Assembly (NCBI RefSeq): GCF_002811985.1
Contig: NZ_NPDU01000012.1
Location: 1 to 64,000 of the forward strand
Direction of reading: 5' to 3'
Length of the DNA stretch: 64,000 nucleotides
From: Leptospira adleri
GTDB lineage: Bacteria; Spirochaetota; Leptospiria; Leptospirales; Leptospiraceae
The translations under genes were made by a program, and so were the position numbers. Below the pieces are notes generated by a model, which saw only the letters and a list, made by a program, of their open reading frames with translations, did no database searches and was not told the DNA's origin. This document shows, piece by piece, positions 13,559 through 25,252 of the stretch (the first letter of the stretch is position 1; the number at the start of each line of letters is the position of its first letter).

Positions 13559-13599
13559 TCGGATCACAAGAAGAATTAGAAAATTCGAATGTGATCCGA
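13559..13599. terminator. Hairpin between convergent genes
   Basis: A perfect 10-bp inverted repeat (TCGGATCACA at 13559-13568, TGTGATCCGA at 13590-13599) lies 20 bp after the stop of the hyf-like operon. Read on the minus strand the stem is followed by a T-run, so it should terminate transcription coming from the DUF1304 gene. In the plus direction there is no U-tract, though the hairpin could still mark the operon's 3' end. Confidence 0.6.
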
Positions 13600-13675
13600 A
13601 AGCCTGTAAAAAATCGGTCAAAAATAATTCTAATTTGGTTTAGAATTTATATCTGTCTCCGGATTCCTTCCTCAA

Positions 13676-14062
13676 TCAGTTATAAGTCGCAGCTCCGATC
13701 AGTGCGATTGCGATCAATGGAGGTAAACCTTGAATGATCGCCGCGCGCGCCATAGCGGGTTTGGAAGCGAAAAGAACAAGACCGGCTCCAAAAACGGAAA
13801 GACAAGAGAAGATCATAATTGCCGGTGCGTAAGCCGCATGAACTTCGAAAAAGATCGCTCCGTACAAAGCTCCGATTGCGAGAAAGAGGTTGTAAAAACC
13901 TTGGTTTAAAAAGACGCCTTTCATAGCTTCCGCTAACTTTTTATCCGTAACACCAAAACGTCTGTGGATTGTCGGGCGCATCCAAAGCACACTTTCCATA
14001 AGAAAAATCCACACGTGAAGCGCACCGACGATACCGGCTAAAATTCTTGCGGCTAAAATCAT
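13676..14062 (-). CDS. DUF1304 membrane protein
   Basis: The 128-residue protein is almost entirely four hydrophobic helices and matches the DUF1304 family: A-G-I-V-G-A-L-H-V-W-I-F near the N-terminus, then N-Q-G-F-Y-N-L-F-L-A-I-G-A and a C-terminal Q-G-L-P-P-L-I-A. The function of the family is unknown. It is transcribed divergently from a GlxA-type regulator across 160 bp that contain an 11-bp direct repeat, so that regulator probably controls it. The ATG has a GGAGA site (minus strand, near 14072). Confidence 0.85.
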   Translation of the reverse strand: MILAARILAGIVGALHVWIFLMESVLWMRPTIHRRFGVTDKKLAEAMKGVFLNQGFYNLFLAIGALYGAIFFEVHAAYAPAIMIFSCLSVFGAGLVLFASKPAMARAAIIQGLPPLIAIALIGAATYN

Positions 14063-14145
14063 TCCATAATCTCCTTTAAGATTTGTTGGGGTAGTTTAGC
14101 AGTTGCATTTTCTTTTGTAAAGGCGCTTCTACGCCAATTTTCGAC

Positions 14146-14199
14146 GCGATTCGGCCTCAATACTCTTTGCCGAAATGGTATTTTTATTGCGATTCGGCC
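14146..14199. promoter_or_regulatory. Paired 11-bp direct repeat, putative AraC/GlxA operator
   Basis: GCGATTCGGCC occurs exactly at 14146-14156 and again at 14189-14199, 43 bp apart (about four helical turns). A partial inverted copy, GCCGAAAT, begins near 14169 between them. AraC-family regulators often bind paired direct repeats on one helix face. The site lies in the divergent promoter region of the DUF1304 gene and the GlxA-type regulator. Confidence 0.55.
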
Positions 14200-14221
14200 A
14201 AATCCCGTAGAATTGCGGGCT

Positions 14222-15202
14222 ATGGACGTTGTCATTCTTCTAATTCCCGGAGCGCCTGCTTCGGTGATTACCGGCCTTTTTGAGTTTTTCGAATTTGCCG
14301 GAATCGATCTTGAGAATCGTAGAAAGCCTTCGATGATTCGCGTGCGAACGGCGGCGATTCAATCGGAGCCGGTGCAACTTCACGGGAAGGTTCAAATCAA
14401 ACCCGACCTCGTAGGTCGCTGCGAAAAGGTGGATCTCGTTATCGTGCCCGCGATCGGACCGAACGTAGTCGGAATCAAACGCAGATGCGGACTCGAGATA
14501 GAATGGCTCAAAGAAGCGGCGGCGCAAGGAGTAAGAATTGCGAGCGTTTGTTCAGGCGCGTTCTTGCTTGCGTCCACCGGTTTGTTGGAAGGCAGATCCG
14601 CCACAACCCATTGGCAATTCGCTTCCCTTTTTAGAAGGATGTTTCCTTCCGTGAACTTGGACGTGGATAAACTCGTCATCGATCAGGGAAATTTTTTAAC
14701 CTCCGGTGGAAGCAACGCATTCTACGATTTGAGTCTTCATGTTTTGGAGCAGTCTTTAGGAAGAGAAGTGGCTCTCAAATGCGCGAAACACTTTCTTCTC
14801 GACTCCGATCGAATTTCTCAAACGCCGTTTATGACCTTTGCCGTTCAAAAACATCATAGAGATTTACCGGTCGCAACTGCCCAAGATATTTTAGAAAACG
14901 AATTCACTTCGGCGATATCGATGGAAACTCTAGCGGAAAGAGTGGGTTTGAGTTCGAGAAGTTTGAAGAGAAGATTCAAACAAGCCACTGGGGATCCGCC
15001 TTCCACTTATTTGCAACGCCTTCGAATCGAATGGGCAAGGCGTCGTTTGGAGGAAACGGGAGATTCGATTGAAGAGATCAGCTACGCCGTCGGATACGAA
15101 AACGTCGGTTTCTTTCGAGTTCTTTTCAAAAGATATGTGGGTGTTACGCCGTTAGAACACCGTCGCCGTCATTCGATCAAAGTTCCGGTTCGATTCAAAT
15201 AA
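14222..15202 (+). CDS. GlxA-family transcriptional regulator (DJ-1/PfpI + AraC HTH)
   Basis: The protein (326 residues from the ATG; an in-frame TTG three codons upstream would give 329) has an N-terminal DJ-1/PfpI-like domain (residues 1-165) and a C-terminal AraC double helix-turn-helix (about 210-315). The nucleophile-elbow region I-A-S-V-C-S-G-A-F-L-L-A around Cys110 followed by A-T-T-H-W is characteristic of GlxA-type activators. The HTH shows L-A-E-R-V-G-L-S-S-R-S-L-K-R-R-F and the second-helix consensus I-S-Y-A-V-G-Y-E-N-V-G-F-F. Such regulators usually sense small molecules and control a neighbouring gene, here most likely the divergent DUF1304 gene. No strong ribosome-binding site is visible for either start. 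Its 3' end overlaps the convergent carbonic-anhydrase-like gene by 8 bp. Confidence 0.85.
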   Translation: MDVVILLIPGAPASVITGLFEFFEFAGIDLENRRKPSMIRVRTAAIQSEPVQLHGKVQIKPDLVGRCEKVDLVIVPAIGPNVVGIKRRCGLEIEWLKEAAAQGVRIASVCSGAFLLASTGLLEGRSATTHWQFASLFRRMFPSVNLDVDKLVIDQGNFLTSGGSNAFYDLSLHVLEQSLGREVALKCAKHFLLDSDRISQTPFMTFAVQKHHRDLPVATAQDILENEFTSAISMETLAERVGLSSRSLKRRFKQATGDPPSTYLQRLRIEWARRRLEETGDSIEEISYAVGYENVGFFRVLFKRYVGVTPLEHRRRHSIKVPVRFK

Positions 15203-16709
15203 ATTTACTCATTCTTTCCGTAGCGTAAAGGCCTTCCCTTGATTTTAAACTCATACCGGAAAACAGAGTCTCTGAATTGATTCCTTCGATGATGTTGACC
15301 GGATAAGTGATTCGTTTGTCTTGTTTCGTGTGGATAGGATAGAATCGTTTTTGATCTCGATAAGAATAAGTCGTAAGGACGATCGTCTCCACGTCGTGAA
15401 AGACGGCTTCCAAATTTCTGAGTAAAGTATTCGTTTTAGAAGTTATATTTTCATTGATGTCCTCCCAAGCCAAAAGTTCGCCCGAGTTTTCGATATTCAG
15501 ATGGACTAGGATCGGACTCGAATCGGATCTCTTTTGTTTATTTTTTTCCAAAACTTTACGAGCCACAAGCAGCGCATCCGTATCGTTGCCTCTTCCCGTT
15601 TTAACCAGAATAGCTTTGTTTCTTTGAAGCAATTCGAACCCGTCCCCGTAGCAGATCAATTCTTCCGCGTGATCCAAAACCTTCCACCGTTCCTCTTCGC
15701 TTAACATTTCAACCTTTCGTCTGGTATAAAGTGAATACGCTATATTCCAAAGAGATTGATACATCAACGCGGGAATTAAAAGAGGAGGGAGATCCTTCAC
15801 CGCAAAAAGTTTTTGTATGATCGCGTTGAATAGATCCGGCTGAATCAGCTTTTGAGAAGCAAAGTCGTCCGAAACGACGATAGCAGTGACTTCTCGCAAA
15901 AGACATGATTTCATGCAGAGAGCCGTTTGGAAGTCGTTATAAAACAGAAGTTCCGGTTCCATAAACAATTCTTCCGGAGTTTTAAATCCCACGTATCTCG
16001 CCGTCGAAGGATCCTTAAACGGATATTTCAAAAAGGCTTTGTGAAATATTTCGGACGGGGCTTTAAAGTCGAAATCTCGGATGATCTCGGAAGTATCCAA
16101 AGTACTTCCGTCTCCGAAAATCAAGGTTTCCGCCATGGAATCGGTGTTCGTGATTCCTTCCAAGACGTAGAGTCTTTCCTTTTGGAATACGTTACGAACT
16201 GCAAGCGTTTGTTCCCGAATCGCCTTTCTCGCGGCAACGTCGTCGTGGTTGTGAGCCGCGCAACCCAATCCGGGAAGATCGGATCGGTGCATATAAGCGA
16301 TAAAAAGAGCCGGAGTGTTCGGAGTGTTGCAGATAGCGTCGTTGATCAATCGATCAATCCGATTCCAAAACCAGAAATTGTTGAGATTGGTCGCGACTAT
16401 ATTTCCGTCAGTTCTACCGAAGCGAATCGTAGTAACGGGATAACCTTTGAGTTTGCTGCCGTGTACTCGACCATCGATGCACTTCGTGACTAGAACTTTG
16501 GGCGCGCGAATACTGAATTCTTGAATGACGTGTTTCATTCTTCGAATGGTTTCCGATTGAAGAATGTTCTCCTCTAAATACTGATCCAAGTACCGGTGAA
16601 TTTCCTGCACTGTAACCCCTTTTACAAATTTCCTAAATCTTTCGAACCCGTAATCCGCAAGAATCGAACTGGAAACGGATTTACTTGAGGGAGGAATTGT
16701 CGTTCCCAT
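15195..16709 (-). CDS. Putative beta-type (CsoSCA-like) carbonic anhydrase domain protein
   Basis: The 504-residue protein has no signal peptide or membrane helix. Residues 77-81 read C-I-D-G-R (C-x-D-x-R), and H141 with C150 follow in M-H-R-S-D-L-P-G-L-G-C. A zinc-ligand Cys, a C-x-D-x-R catalytic dyad, then His and Cys is the beta-carbonic-anhydrase signature. The 64-residue Cys-His gap and the 9-residue His-Cys gap resemble the carboxysomal CsoSCA branch more than classical H-x-x-C enzymes. The remaining about 340 residues are not recognised and could be a degenerate second domain, as in CsoSCA. An H-N-H-D cluster follows C150. No carboxysome genes are present. Its proximity to sbtA and the hydrogenase-like complex supports a role in CO2/HCO3- chemistry, but activity is inferred from motif spacing only. 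Confidence 0.58.
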   Translation of the reverse strand: MGTTIPPSSKSVSSSILADYGFERFRKFVKGVTVQEIHRYLDQYLEENILQSETIRRMKHVIQEFSIRAPKVLVTKCIDGRVHGSKLKGYPVTTIRFGRTDGNIVATNLNNFWFWNRIDRLINDAICNTPNTPALFIAYMHRSDLPGLGCAAHNHDDVAARKAIREQTLAVRNVFQKERLYVLEGITNTDSMAETLIFGDGSTLDTSEIIRDFDFKAPSEIFHKAFLKYPFKDPSTARYVGFKTPEELFMEPELLFYNDFQTALCMKSCLLREVTAIVVSDDFASQKLIQPDLFNAIIQKLFAVKDLPPLLIPALMYQSLWNIAYSLYTRRKVEMLSEEERWKVLDHAEELICYGDGFELLQRNKAILVKTGRGNDTDALLVARKVLEKNKQKRSDSSPILVHLNIENSGELLAWEDINENITSKTNTLLRNLEAVFHDVETIVLTTYSYRDQKRFYPIHTKQDKRITYPVNIIEGINSETLFSGMSLKSREGLYATERMSKFI

Positions 16710-17007
16710 TCTAAAGATAAGAATGGAATTGTAAAATTCATTTAAAGATCCGTTTAAAATTAAATTCCGAAAAGAAGTCCGGCTAAATTCTTCTTTTAAG
16801 AATCCGTTGCGATCGATCTTTCATCGACCTGACAAATTTTCATTTCGAACAAGTTAGAATTCGAAATTTGCTGAAACTGGAATACTTTCCCGAAAAGAAA
16901 TTTATTATTTCCTAATTGAACAGATGTTTAATCTTTTCTAAGAATTAAAAAATTCAATTCCGAAATCGCCTCTCTCAGTCTAAGAAAGTGATTTTAGGAA
17001 GGCAGAT

Positions 17008-17718
17008 ATGAAAGTGATGATTCCATTCTTAATTTTGAATCTATCATTTCCCGTTATTGGAGAAACAAAGAAGATGCAATATTATGGAACGGCAACGGAT
17101 TTAGAGTCGGGTAAAATTTTATATTACGATCACCACGAAGAAGTTTGGGAAGACGGAAACCATTCTTATTCTACGATTCAATACAAGGATCCTCAGGGAA
17201 AAATATTTGCGAAAAAGAAAATTCAATTCTCTAAAAACAAATTGGTTCCCGATTTTCAGTTGGAGGATTTTAGAGACGGTTATCTGGAAGGAGGAACGTT
17301 CTTAAAAAACGGATCGGCGAAATTATTCGCAAGAAGGACTTCTAAAAAACCTTTAGAGGAGAAGACGATTTCTTTTTCGGAACCGGCTTCGATGGACGGA
17401 GGTTTTGATTATTTTATAAAGTCTTATTGGGATTCTCTTCTGGAAGGTAAAACGATTCGTTTTCGATTTTTAGTTCCCGTGGAAAGGGATACGGTCGGCT
17501 TCTCGGTTTCCAAAACGAAGCTCGGTGAATACAAAGGAAAACCCGCGCTTTATCTAAGAATGAAAATCGACAACGCGCTTCTTTCCGTTTTTGTGAAACC
17601 CATCGACATGGTCTATGATATGGAATCCAAAAGAATTATGGAATATAAGGGAACTTCCAACATTAACGATTCAAAAGGAAAAAGCCTGAACGTAAAAATC
17701 ACATACGATTTTCGTTAA
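17008..17718 (+). CDS. Exported protein of unknown function
   Basis: The 236-residue product starts with a signal peptide (K-V-M-I-P-F-L-I-L-N-L-S-F-P-V-I-G, likely cleaved around residue 18-19). The mature part is rich in beta strands and charged residues. Repeated patterns such as Y-D-H-H-E-E-V-W-E-D-G and Y-K-D-P-Q-G-K-I-F-A-K-K suggest a beta-sheet periplasmic protein, but I do not recognise the family. An AGGAAGG-type site sits before the ATG. It is divergent from the carbonic-anhydrase-like gene across 298 bp and convergent with the GH18-like gene, with which it shares the 3-bp stop region (TTAA at 17715-17718). Confidence 0.68.
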   Translation: MKVMIPFLILNLSFPVIGETKKMQYYGTATDLESGKILYYDHHEEVWEDGNHSYSTIQYKDPQGKIFAKKKIQFSKNKLVPDFQLEDFRDGYLEGGTFLKNGSAKLFARRTSKKPLEEKTISFSEPASMDGGFDYFIKSYWDSLLEGKTIRFRFLVPVERDTVGFSVSKTKLGEYKGKPALYLRMKIDNALLSVFVKPIDMVYDMESKRIMEYKGTSNINDSKGKSLNVKITYDFR

Positions 17719-18644
17719 AACCCGATTCTCCAAAATGCAGTTCCTCGGAGCTTGTAGCTTTTCGTCAGTTCTTGTAACTGAAACAACGACCTTGGGTCGG
17801 AGATAAATCCGGTTCCCGTGGAATCTTTGATTTTTATAAATCCGTCTTCCGAGTCTATGATTTCAAAACGGTTTCGATTTGTTGTTAGGATTTTTTGATC
17901 GATGATTTTTATCTTTCCTCCTTGTTTCCAGAAATATCCGTAAAGAGGAAGTCCCAGCCAAAGTTTCAAGGGCGGAATTTTATCGGACAGAAAATCCAAA
18001 TTCTTCTTAGTCCAAGAAATAGAAGTCACCGGTCCGGGTGCAGTTTGGGAAGAATGGAAATCGTAACTCATCAGAACAAATTCGTCGATAAAATCGGCGT
18101 CCAAAAGGCCCGCGTGAATTTTAGAATTCGAATTCGGAAACTCGATCTGAGGAAACAAAGCGAGAGTCAAAACTTTTTCGCGTGGAAGTCTCTTCCTCAA
18201 TTCTTTTAGAAATCTTTTATAATTCGATATCTGAGAATTTGAAATGTATTCGATATCCAAATGCAATCCTGATAGATTAGGGTTTTGTTCTATAAAACGA
18301 CTAAGACTATCGATCGAATTTTGAATTCCCGATTCCGTTTTTAAGAAATGCCAGTCGTTCGGATGAGAACTCGTAACTAAGGGAATCAATCGGACCTTAT
18401 ATTTTCTGCTTAACGATAAAAAAGATTTCGGGAGAGGAGCAGATCGGAGGCTTCCATCGGCTCTCAGATAGGTTCCCGTAAAACAAAGAGTATGCGATTT
18501 TGAGAAAATTTCTGTCCAATCTAAGGAAGAGTTTTGTTCGATCGATGGATGGATCATATAATTCCAAAGAGGTTTTGATTCCTCTCCAAAAAGAGAAGAT
18601 ACTTTAAGTAAGCAGAGTAAGGTAAGAATTGGAAGAAGGTTCAC
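17715..18644 (-). CDS. Glycoside hydrolase family 18-like exported protein
   Basis: The 309-residue protein has a signal peptide (residues 1-20, L-L-C-L-L-K-V-S-S-L-F-G) and a TIM-barrel pattern. The segment S-G-L-H-L-D-I-E-Y (125-133) corresponds to the end of the GH18 D-x-x-D-x-D-x-E motif, with Glu132 as the likely acid; the earlier aspartates are not fully kept. F-V-L-M-S-Y-D-F-H (near 190) and L-G-L-P-L-Y-G-Y-F-W (near 235) match the M-x-Y-D-x and G-x-P-x-Y-G elements of GH18 enzymes such as spore-cortex YaaH/YdhD. Substrate could be peptidoglycan or another amino-sugar polymer. It is convergent with the preceding exported protein, and the two coding regions overlap at their stop codons. 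Confidence 0.75.
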   Translation of the reverse strand: MNLLPILTLLCLLKVSSLFGEESKPLWNYMIHPSIEQNSSLDWTEIFSKSHTLCFTGTYLRADGSLRSAPLPKSFLSLSRKYKVRLIPLVTSSHPNDWHFLKTESGIQNSIDSLSRFIEQNPNLSGLHLDIEYISNSQISNYKRFLKELRKRLPREKVLTLALFPQIEFPNSNSKIHAGLLDADFIDEFVLMSYDFHSSQTAPGPVTSISWTKKNLDFLSDKIPPLKLWLGLPLYGYFWKQGGKIKIIDQKILTTNRNRFEIIDSEDGFIKIKDSTGTGFISDPRSLFQLQELTKSYKLRGTAFWRIGF

Positions 18645-18753
18645 GTCTTACGGAATATAATACGTTTTTTTAAATTTCAATCAATCCGGGAACCTTTCAG
18701 ACCGATTTTTTAATCAGAGAGAAGGACCGGACCTCATCCGGGAGGAAGCGAGT

Positions 18754-19644
<891 letters not shown>

Positions 19645-19705
19645 TTCCAACTTCGATCGATGAAGTGCTTGATCGTTCCGTTTCAAAAAAGAAGATAAGC
19701 GGATC

Positions 19706-20437
19706 ATGAAACTTTCCGGAAATACGATCTTGATCACCGGCGCGACGTCCGGAATCGGTTTGGAACTTGCAATGAGATTTGCGTCGCTCGGCAACACCGT
19801 CCTTGCTTTGGGAAGAAATAAAGAATCTCTTTCCAAATTATCTTCCGTTCCCGGAATCGAAACGATTCGATGCGACCTTACGAAACCCGCCGATTTCGAT
19901 AAGTTGATTTCGCTTATCAAAAAGAAATATTCTTCTCTCAACGTTCTGATCAATAACGCGGGAATTCAGTTTAATCCCGATTTTTTAAAAGACCCCGATC
20001 AAAGCGCAAACATTGAAAAAGAAATCCAAACAAACCTAACGATTCCGATACGTTTGATTTCTCTTTTAATTCCGATCCTTAAAGTCCATTCCGACTCCGC
20101 AATTGTAAACGTGACTTCCGGTTTGGCTTTGGTCCCCAAAAAGTCCGCCCCTTTATATTGCGGAACAAAAGCCGGGCTTCACCTGTTCACGGAGGCGCTT
20201 CGTTATCAGCTCGATGGATCGAACATTCGAGTGATCGAAATGTTGCCTCCTCAAGTAGATACTCCGATGACGGCCGGCCGCGGAAAGAATAAGTTAACGA
20301 CCGAGAAATTAGCCGATCAATTTTTTTCCGCGCTGGAAAAGGACAAGGTTTATATCGGAATCGGAGTGGTTCGATACCTTAGATTTTTACTCCGTCTCTT
20401 TCCTTCTTTGATTTATAGACTCGTAAGGAACGCTTGA
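19706..20437 (+). CDS. SDR family oxidoreductase
   Basis: The 243-residue protein is a classical short-chain dehydrogenase/reductase. Cofactor motif T-G-A-T-S-G-I-G (residues 11-18), N-N-A-G near residue 80 and the catalytic Y-C-G-T-K (Y-x-x-x-K, near 150) are all present, with a serine at V-N-V-T-S-G upstream. The R-N-K-E motif after strand two suggests NADP(H) preference. Closest in style to DltE/YqjQ-type SDRs. The substrate cannot be deduced. It lies between the fructosamine kinase and the ABC transporter genes in the same direction. Confidence 0.85.
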   Translation: MKLSGNTILITGATSGIGLELAMRFASLGNTVLALGRNKESLSKLSSVPGIETIRCDLTKPADFDKLISLIKKKYSSLNVLINNAGIQFNPDFLKDPDQSANIEKEIQTNLTIPIRLISLLIPILKVHSDSAIVNVTSGLALVPKKSAPLYCGTKAGLHLFTEALRYQLDGSNIRVIEMLPPQVDTPMTAGRGKNKLTTEKLADQFFSALEKDKVYIGIGVVRYLRFLLRLFPSLIYRLVRNA

Positions 20438-20509
20438 GAATTTTCGCCACATCGGAAGTCAAAAAATGAAAATCATAATTCTACAATCCATAAGGAAAAG
20501 GACGTTCTC

Positions 20510-22542
<2,033 letters not shown>

Positions 22543-22568
22543 TCCAAGAGGAGAAAAAAGTTTCAGAG

Positions 22569-23675
22569 ATGATTTCTTCCTCGTTGAGACAAGGCGCTTA
22601 CGCCGCTTTTCTGAAACCTTTTTTTCTTTCTCTAGATCCGGAGACGGCGCACGGACTCGCAAAAACTTTACTCGGAGTGAGTCGAAAAATTCCGGGAGTT
22701 CTTTCCGCTATGGAATCGATGACTTCCTATCAAAGCGATCGATTGAAAACCAAAGTCGCCGGAATCGAATTCGAAAATCCGTTGGGAATGGCCGCAGGCT
22801 TTGATAAGACAGGAGAGTTGTATCCTTTTTTGAGCAGAATGGGTTTCGGTCACGTCGAAGTGGGAACGATCACAGGTCAGGCACAACCGGGAAATCCAAA
22901 ACCGAGAGTTTTCCGTTATCCGGAAGACCAAGCGCTCGTTAATCGAATGGGCTTTAATAATCCAGGCGCGGATCTCGCATTCGAAATTCTTTCCAAACAA
23001 ACTAAAGGAAAAATCCGGGGAATCAACGCCGGCAAAACAAAGATCGTTCCGGAAGACAAAGCCGTCGAGGACTACGTCTACACTTTGAAACGTTTGGCGC
23101 CTTACGCCGATTATACGGTCATCAATATCAGTTCTCCGAACACTCCGGGTCTTAGAAACTTTCAGAAGCAGGAGAATTTTGTTTCTTTGATCGAAGGTAT
23201 TCGTTCCGGACTTGGAGAAAATTTTAAAATTCCTATCTTCATCAAGTTCGCACCCGACATGGAACAAAAGGACTTGGAAGCATTGCTAGAAACTTCTCTC
23301 AGCTTGAAATTGAACGGAGTCATTCTTACGAATACTACGATCGATAAATCGCTCCTCTCGAAATATCCTAATGTGGAAAAAGAAGGAGGTCTTTCCGGCT
23401 CTCCGCTTAGAAAAAAATCGACCGAGTTCATTCGTGTTGCGTATAATCTATTGAAGGGGAGAATTCCTATTATCGGGGTGGGTGGAATTGATTCGGGTGT
23501 TACAGCATTGGAAAAAATTCTTGCAGGTGCTGATTTGATTCAAGTTTACACCGGTTATATCTATCAGGGTCCGTTTTTACCTTTGCGTATTCTTGAATTC
23601 TTAGATCGATTTCTTAAAAAAAATCGTTACGATTCGATCTCTCAGTTAGTTGGAAAAGAAAAGGAAATAAATTGA
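22569..23675 (+). CDS. pyrD: Dihydroorotate dehydrogenase (quinone)
   Basis: PyrD oxidises dihydroorotate to orotate in pyrimidine synthesis, passing electrons via FMN to membrane quinones. From the ATG at 22569 the product is 368 residues, the length of class 2 enzymes. The N-terminal amphipathic region (A-Y-A-A-F-L-K-P-F-F-L-S-L-D-P-E-T-A-H) is the membrane/quinone-entry domain. The FMN barrel shows N-P-L-G-M-A-A-G-F-D-K-T-G-E, R-M-G-F-N-N, V-I-N-I-S-S-P-N-T-P-G-L, T-N-T-T and I-G-V-G-G-I. The open frame extends far upstream within the permease gene, but homology begins only at this ATG; AGAGGAG lies about 12 nt before it. Confidence 0.93.
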   Translation: MISSSLRQGAYAAFLKPFFLSLDPETAHGLAKTLLGVSRKIPGVLSAMESMTSYQSDRLKTKVAGIEFENPLGMAAGFDKTGELYPFLSRMGFGHVEVGTITGQAQPGNPKPRVFRYPEDQALVNRMGFNNPGADLAFEILSKQTKGKIRGINAGKTKIVPEDKAVEDYVYTLKRLAPYADYTVINISSPNTPGLRNFQKQENFVSLIEGIRSGLGENFKIPIFIKFAPDMEQKDLEALLETSLSLKLNGVILTNTTIDKSLLSKYPNVEKEGGLSGSPLRKKSTEFIRVAYNLLKGRIPIIGVGGIDSGVTALEKILAGADLIQVYTGYIYQGPFLPLRILEFLDRFLKKNRYDSISQLVGKEKEIN

Positions 23676-23805
23676 ATCCCGAAAAATGGACGATGGTTCC
23701 GTGAAACAGAAAAACTCTTCTTGGATTTCACAATCGAAGAGGAAATTTATTTTATAAAAATGGAATAGGATCGCTCTCTAAAAGAAGTATTAGGAAATTA
23801 GTGAT

Positions 23806-25251
23806 ATGTTGATAAAAACTTTCGTCCCGCTTTTGATTCTTTGTTTATTCTCCTGGGGATGTCCGGTTGATAAGGACAAAGATAAAACATCCGAAAACAT
23901 AAATCTTCTTCTCGGTTTGTACGTTTTTAATGAATCGCTTTATCGTTGTGATCCTTCGGAAAATACGAGAACTTCGGGTGCGACTCCGAATTTCAGCGTC
24001 ACTTCCTCCAACTTAAGCCAAGTTTTATTAACGGAGAGTAACGCATACGCGGATGGAGGGACCGCCTATCTTGCGGGAACCGTAAACTTTCCGGGAATCG
24101 GAAAGAATAATCCCGTAGGAATTGTTTACGCGGAACAAAATCACGCCTTTGCCTCCAACGCGAATCGTTTTATCTATCCTCTTTGGGAAAATGCCGCGCG
24201 AAATTTGATTCAGGATAACGGCAAAAGCGAAGCGGCCGGATCCCGCTCCGTAACCACCGCTTTTCCGATCGGAGCGAGTCCGGGTTATTATGCTCCGAGT
24301 GCGGGTTATAATAATTTCGGAAGTAATATCTTAGGAGTGGATTTTATTCTTCCTGCCGTTCCAAATCCGTCCGTTCCAACGCGTAGAGTTACGAATAATA
24401 CTCCTCATACATGTGAAGAATATAAATTTCGCGCTGAACCGAACGGGATTTTCGGAAGCGCTAGTTCGGGATTGTCTAAGGTCTGGCAATCCAGAAAAAA
24501 ATTGAACATCAATCTGATCTTTGTTCCAACCGCGGTAACGACGCCTACTACGGTTGGAATGGCGACGATGATTCAAACTTTAAAGGATATCTATGCACAG
24601 GATACGGTGAAGATAGACATTACGGTTAACGCTGTTGTTGCAACCGGTGCAGACACCAACTTTCTAACTATCGCGAACGTCTCCGACGATTACGGAGACG
24701 TCGCCGGTTCATTGGCTACGTTGTATAAAACAAATCCGGCGGCGGTTCAGGATCCGAATTCTTTGAATATTTATGTAACGAGAGGTTATACCGTTTCCAG
24801 TAGCGCGCCCGCCGGAATATTAGGGATCTCATCGGGTATTCCCGGAATTCCAGTGGCGGGAACGCCTAAGTCGGGTATGATCGTATTTATTGAAAATCAT
24901 AGAACCGCGACAGGATGCGGAGGTGTTGGCGCGGATTTAACCTGTGCATCCGATCAGATCTTTTTAGCGAAGACGATCGCGCACGAAGGAGCCCACTTTT
25001 TAGGTCTTTATCATCCGGTGGAAAAAGACGTAGTCAAAGGACGTTATTCTCTCGATCCTTTGCCGGAAACTCCGGAATGTCAGGATCAAAATGGAAACAA
25101 TCTCGTCGGTTTGGGAGAATGTTTAGGGACCGGCTTTTACAATAGCGGGGGACTCAATCTTATGTTTTGGGCGGGCAATCCTACGATCAATCAGACACAA
25201 CTTACCGGAGAACAAGGTTGGGTGCTTCGTTCGCATCCTCTGGTGTACTAA
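23806..25251 (+). CDS. Metzincin-type zinc metalloprotease lipoprotein
   Basis: The 481-residue protein starts with a signal segment ending F-S-W-G-C, giving a likely lipidated Cys19. Residues 393-403 read H-E-G-A-H-F-L-G-L-Y-H, the H-E-x-x-H-x-x-G-x-x-H zinc motif of metzincins. An L-N-L-M-F-W segment about 60 residues later would provide the Met-turn. The overall plan is reminiscent of M43 pappalysin-type proteases. Several Cys pairs (C366/C375 region and the C-terminal E-C ... E-C) suggest disulphides. Role probably surface or periplasmic proteolysis; the substrate is unknown. The next gene starts 1 bp after its stop, so they are co-expressed. Confidence 0.75.
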   Translation: MLIKTFVPLLILCLFSWGCPVDKDKDKTSENINLLLGLYVFNESLYRCDPSENTRTSGATPNFSVTSSNLSQVLLTESNAYADGGTAYLAGTVNFPGIGKNNPVGIVYAEQNHAFASNANRFIYPLWENAARNLIQDNGKSEAAGSRSVTTAFPIGASPGYYAPSAGYNNFGSNILGVDFILPAVPNPSVPTRRVTNNTPHTCEEYKFRAEPNGIFGSASSGLSKVWQSRKKLNINLIFVPTAVTTPTTVGMATMIQTLKDIYAQDTVKIDITVNAVVATGADTNFLTIANVSDDYGDVAGSLATLYKTNPAAVQDPNSLNIYVTRGYTVSSSAPAGILGISSGIPGIPVAGTPKSGMIVFIENHRTATGCGGVGADLTCASDQIFLAKTIAHEGAHFLGLYHPVEKDVVKGRYSLDPLPETPECQDQNGNNLVGLGECLGTGFYNSGGLNLMFWAGNPTINQTQLTGEQGWVLRSHPLVY

Positions 25252-25252
25252 T

